This document shows, piece by piece, positions 6,281-8,749 of a stretch of DNA of 8,749 nt. Origin of the DNA: Rhodobiaceae bacterium (GTDB lineage: Bacteria > Pseudomonadota > Alphaproteobacteria > Parvibaculales > Parvibaculaceae). The notes below the pieces were generated by a model, which made no database searches, was not told the origin of the DNA, and worked only from the letters and a program-made list of their open reading frames with translations. The position numbers and the translations under genes are program-made. Location of the stretch: assembly GCA_002746275.1 (NCBI GenBank), contig NVWR01000001.1, forward strand, positions 248,073-256,821, in the 5' to 3' direction. Each line of letters begins with the position of its first letter. The stretch's first letter is position 1.

Positions 6281-7364
6281 TACCGGCAGCAATTACATTC
6301 TGCATGGCCTGAAGCTTTCCTACTTTACGGGTAAGTTGGAAGCCTATTTTCGGACCAAGGGCATTCCACACGATTATGTGGAAATGGACACCGCCGGTTT
6401 TCGTCGCTGCGCCAAGGCGACTGGCATCGCCCAGATGCCCCAGGTAGAGACGCCGGACGGTGAGTGGCTGACTGACACCACTGCCATCATCGCAAAATTC
6501 GAGGCGGAAATGCCGGGGCCAAACCTACAGCCCAGCGACCCGGTGGCAGCGTTCTGCAGCCTGTTGCTCGAAGACCTGTTTGATGAATGGTATTGGCGAC
6601 CGGCGCTTTACTACCGTTGGGCATTTGACGAAGACATGATGCTCATGAGTTCCCAGATCGCCAACACCCTGATGCGGGATCTACGGCTCCCGTTTTTCCT
6701 CCGTCGCCAGTTCATTCTTAAGCGGCAGAGGAAGGTCTTTTTGAAACAGGATGGGGTGACGAAAGAGACCGCGCCCGTCATTGAGGCGCTTTATCTGGAC
6801 ACGTTGAAAACCCTCGATGGGATTTTCAGCAAACGTCCCTTCCTGATGGGGCAGCGACCCTGCGAAGCAGACTTCGGACTATTCGGCCCATTCTTTCGAC
6901 ATTTCTTTTCCGATCCAACGCCAGGGTCCTTGATGCGTGAAACGGCTCCCAATGTTGCCAACTGGGTGACAAGACTTTGGGCGACGCGTCCCGCGGATTT
7001 GGAGGGCGCGCCGGAAATACAATCAGTGCCTGACGATCTCGGTTTCTTTTTCGAAATCGCAAGCGCTGACTACTTACCCTACCTGCAAGCGAATGCCCAC
7101 GCCGTTGATGGCGGACAAAAGCAGGTTCACCATCAGGCGCAAGGAGTGGATTGGTCTGTGCCTGCTGCCCCTTACCGCGTATTTTGTCTGAGCGAACTGC
7201 GCAGACACTTTCAACAACTTGGGAGTGAGGAAAAGGCACAGGTCGGAAAGCTGATAGGTAAGGGCGTATCGCTTCTGGAAGGGGATGTATCTGATGTAGG
7301 TAATCCCGCTTCCCACACGGACAGGCAGCGGCCAACAGATCGTCTCTGGAAGAGCGCTGACTAG
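6273..7364 (+). CDS. Glutathione S-transferase-like protein, long form
   Basis: The N-terminal 80 residues form a thioredoxin-like GST domain: LKLSYFTGKLEAYFRTKG (13-30), the cis-proline loop QMPQVE with P56, and DTTAII at 68-73, where GSTs bind the glutamyl part of glutathione. The all-helical C-terminal domain carries the usual PFLMGQRPCEADFGLFGPF block (189-207). Classical GSTs end at 200-230 residues; this one has 363, including a further segment with APYRVFCLSELRRHFQQL (299-316) that looks like part of the subfamily's normal extension. The last ~35 residues are low in hydrophobics and may be frameshifted. The start overlaps the sulfatase stop by 8 bp, and GGAGGA lies 12 bases upstream, inside the sulfatase gene, which suggests coupled translation. 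A catalytic Ser, Tyr or Cys is not certain (S16, Y17 candidates). It could be a glutathione-dependent enzyme or a non-catalytic GST-fold protein. Confidence 0.85.
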   Translation: MGDTGSNYILHGLKLSYFTGKLEAYFRTKGIPHDYVEMDTAGFRRCAKATGIAQMPQVETPDGEWLTDTTAIIAKFEAEMPGPNLQPSDPVAAFCSLLLEDLFDEWYWRPALYYRWAFDEDMMLMSSQIANTLMRDLRLPFFLRRQFILKRQRKVFLKQDGVTKETAPVIEALYLDTLKTLDGIFSKRPFLMGQRPCEADFGLFGPFFRHFFSDPTPGSLMRETAPNVANWVTRLWATRPADLEGAPEIQSVPDDLGFFFEIASADYLPYLQANAHAVDGGQKQVHHQAQGVDWSVPAAPYRVFCLSELRRHFQQLGSEEKAQVGKLIGKGVSLLEGDVSDVGNPASHTDRQRPTDRLWKSAD

Positions 7365-7392
7365 CCGAAGCAAAACCCCGCCGAAAGTCCAT

Positions 7393-8559
7393 TTATGGGT
7401 TCAGGGTTTCCCGTTTGATTTTCTTCGCGAGAGACCATTTGTGGACTTCCGTCGGGCCGTCATAAATCCGGAAGGCGCGAATTTCGCGAAACACCTGCTC
7501 CACAATCGTATCACCACTCACGCCTGTGCCACCCATAACCTGCACACACCGGTCGGCCACACGGAACAGGGCTTCTGACACGGCAACTTTGGTCATGGAA
7601 CTTTCAGTCGTCCCAAGCGATCCGCCATCCAGCACGTTGGCACACCAGTCGATCATCAGTTCTGATTGTTTTAGGTCGATAAGATTGTCAGCTAGTTGAA
7701 AGCCAACGCCTTCGTGGTCAACCAGCAATTTGCCAAAGGCGTGGCGATGACAGGCATAGTCCGTTGCGATTTCGTGGGCGCGCGCTGCGGCACCATGCCA
7801 GCGCATGCAGTGCGAAAGTCTGGCTGGTGAAAGACGAATTTGAGCGTATTTAAAGCCGTCGCCACTTTCGCCAAGCATCTGGTCAGCAGGCACGCGCAAA
7901 TTGTCGATGGCAACAATGGCGTGACCACCGGGCATTGAATTATCGATCGTGTCCAGAACCCGCTCAATGCGAATGGCGGGATCGGGCAGGTCTACCAGAA
8001 ACAGGCAGGCGCCATCATCAGATTTCGCCATGATGATGCCGACTTTGGCTCCCTGCGCACCGGTGATGAAAGTCTTGCGGCCATTAATCACCCAATGATT
8101 ACCGTCGAGCTTCGCAGTTGTTTGCATCATCGAAGGGTCGGATCCAGCACCCCCTTCATCCGCAGGCTCTGTCATGAAAAAGGCGGATCGCGACTCTCCC
8201 GAAACAAGCTGTTCAAGAAATCGCTTCTTCTGCTCTTCCGACCCGACTTTGCCTAGCAGATACATATTGCCTTCGTCCGGGGCACCTGTGTTGCAGGCAA
8301 CAGGGCCGAGAGGCGACAGACCGGACTTCTTGAGAACTGTAGCGGTGCCCTTTTGATCGAGATGGCTTCCATCTGCGAGAATGTGTGGGGTCATGACCCC
8401 AGCGGCCTTCGCTTTTGTCCGCAGTTCATCGACAAGCTCCGCCGATGGGCCATGTGCACCAAGCCGAGGGTCGCCTTCGTAAGGCACGACAATATCGCGA
8501 ACGAATTTTTCGACCTTTGATGCAATTTCTTCGGCAACGAGCGGATCTGACACAACCAT
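7393..8559 (-). CDS. Acyl-CoA dehydrogenase (ACAD10/11-like subgroup)
   Basis: This is a 388-residue flavoprotein that introduces the alpha-beta double bond in an acyl-CoA and passes electrons to ETF. Visible in order are the N-terminal helical domain (about 1-125), the FAD and substrate block FFMTEPADEGGAGSDPSMM (127-145), WVINGRKTFITGAQGA (156-171), the C-terminal helices with RHAFGKLL (272-279), VQVMGGTGVSGD (339-350), and the C-terminal RIYDGPTEVHKWSLAKKI (364-381). Where medium-chain enzymes have catalytic Glu in IYEGT, this one has Asp (D367), as in the ACAD10/11-like group; chain length cannot be told. The frame opens at 8655, but AAGGA lies 8 bases before the ATG at 8559, the protein then begins as the family does, and the extra 32 codons would contain a perfect inverted repeat. 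It converges on the GST gene with 28 bp between stops and no hairpin in that gap. Confidence 0.93.
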   Translation of the reverse strand: MVVSDPLVAEEIASKVEKFVRDIVVPYEGDPRLGAHGPSAELVDELRTKAKAAGVMTPHILADGSHLDQKGTATVLKKSGLSPLGPVACNTGAPDEGNMYLLGKVGSEEQKKRFLEQLVSGESRSAFFMTEPADEGGAGSDPSMMQTTAKLDGNHWVINGRKTFITGAQGAKVGIIMAKSDDGACLFLVDLPDPAIRIERVLDTIDNSMPGGHAIVAIDNLRVPADQMLGESGDGFKYAQIRLSPARLSHCMRWHGAAARAHEIATDYACHRHAFGKLLVDHEGVGFQLADNLIDLKQSELMIDWCANVLDGGSLGTTESSMTKVAVSEALFRVADRCVQVMGGTGVSGDTIVEQVFREIRAFRIYDGPTEVHKWSLAKKIKRETLNP

Positions 8560-8567
8560 GAATTCGG

Positions 8568-8572
8568 TCCTT
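8568..8572 (-). promoter_or_regulatory. Ribosome binding site of the acyl-CoA dehydrogenase gene
   Basis: AAGGA on the minus strand lies 8 bases before the ATG at 8559. The longer alternative start at 8655 has no purine-rich site in front of it. Confidence 0.7.
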
Positions 8573-8591
8573 GTTCTTGAACGAGCAATGG

Positions 8592-8612
8592 TCTCGCGGA
8601 GCTGTCGCGAGA
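8592..8612. repeat. Perfect inverted repeat upstream of the acyl-CoA dehydrogenase (possible operator)
   Basis: TCTCGCG at 8592-8598 and CGCGAGA at 8606-8612 are perfect seven-base arms around a 7-base centre. The element lies 32 bp upstream of the start codon at 8559, where a repressor site or a leader hairpin would be expected. Fatty-acid-catabolism genes are often controlled by TetR- or GntR-type repressors binding such palindromes. A TTGACC (5 of 6 match to -35) lies further upstream on the minus strand, near 8646-8651, but its partner -10 is poor. There is no T-run, so it is unlikely to be a terminator. Confidence 0.45.
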
Positions 8613-8731
8613 ATTTGCATGCACCTAACAGGCTGGCAGGATCAGGGTCAAACATAGAAACCGAGACGAGAAACTGTTTTCCGCCGGTCTGCCATCGAAG
8701 GGCAGGTAGACGCTACGGCTTTATGAGCCAC

Positions 8732-8749
8732 AAAAAAGCCCCGGCGCTG
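8732..8749 (-). terminator. Probable half of an intrinsic terminator cut by the window edge
   Basis: The last bases read AAAAAAGCCCCGGCGCTG on the plus strand. Read on the minus strand this is a GC-rich arm running into TTTTTT, as in the 3' half of a rho-independent terminator for a gene to the right transcribed leftwards. The matching arm would lie just beyond base 8749. The preceding A-run could make it bidirectional. The rest of 8613-8731 holds the upstream region of the acyl-CoA dehydrogenase and no gene that I can see. Confidence 0.4.

Noticed and set aside
6826..7392. 188-codon minus-strand open frame opposite the GST gene, beginning right after the acyl-CoA dehydrogenase stop
   Set aside because: It is rich in Arg and Pro with no domain, has no ribosome binding site, and is antisense to well-conserved GST sequence.
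8560..8655. N-terminal 32-residue extension of the acyl-CoA dehydrogenase
   Set aside because: It has no ribosome binding site, contains a perfect inverted repeat, and lies ahead of the normal family start, which has AAGGA in front.
8717..8729. GGCT-TTATG-AGCC hairpin near the right edge
   Set aside because: The stem has only four pairs and there is no plus-strand gene for it to terminate.

Overview
The window looks like chromosomal DNA from a proteobacterium, most likely an alphaproteobacterium. The clues are the QueC N-terminus, the acyl-CoA dehydrogenase and GST subfamilies, Shine-Dalgarno-type starts and moderate GC. Nothing in it fixes the taxon further, and I found no rRNA, tRNA, CRISPR array, insertion sequence or phage gene.

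Layout. Bases 1-293 (minus) hold the first ~97 codons of queC, a queuosine-pathway gene cut by the window edge. Bases 450-1082 (minus) encode a small lipoprotein of no recognised function, followed by a good intrinsic terminator. Bases 1202-2392 (minus) encode a metal-dependent amidohydrolase of the Amidohydrolase_2 group. Bases 2485-4224 (minus) encode a full-length ABC half-transporter (membrane domain plus ATPase). A 277-bp divergent promoter region follows. Then come a plus-strand pair whose genes overlap by 8 bp: a Cys-type sulfatase with a signal peptide and C-terminal membrane anchor (4502-6280), and a long GST-fold protein (6273-7364). Converging on the pair, with 28 bp between stop codons, is an acyl-CoA dehydrogenase (7393-8559, minus). 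The right edge appears to cut through the terminator of a gene lying outside the window.

How the genes may fit together. Sulfatase, GST, acyl-CoA dehydrogenase and Amidohydrolase_2 proteins are common in catabolic neighbourhoods of bacteria that degrade sulfated, aromatic or lipid-like compounds. A tentative reading is that the anchored periplasmic sulfatase desulfates an external substrate and cytoplasmic enzymes process the product. Only the sulfatase-GST pair is physically linked; the rest is inference. The lipoprotein and queC look unrelated to that theme.

For several genes the longest reading frame is not the best start. Ribosome binding sites and promoter positions support shorter starts for the lipoprotein (1082), amidohydrolase (2392), ABC transporter (4224) and acyl-CoA dehydrogenase (8559). 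The most useful non-coding signals are a 6+9+6 inverted repeat over the sulfatase -35 box and a perfect 7+7+7 inverted repeat upstream of the acyl-CoA dehydrogenase. Both are plausible repressor sites. I see no convincing novel multi-gene system here.
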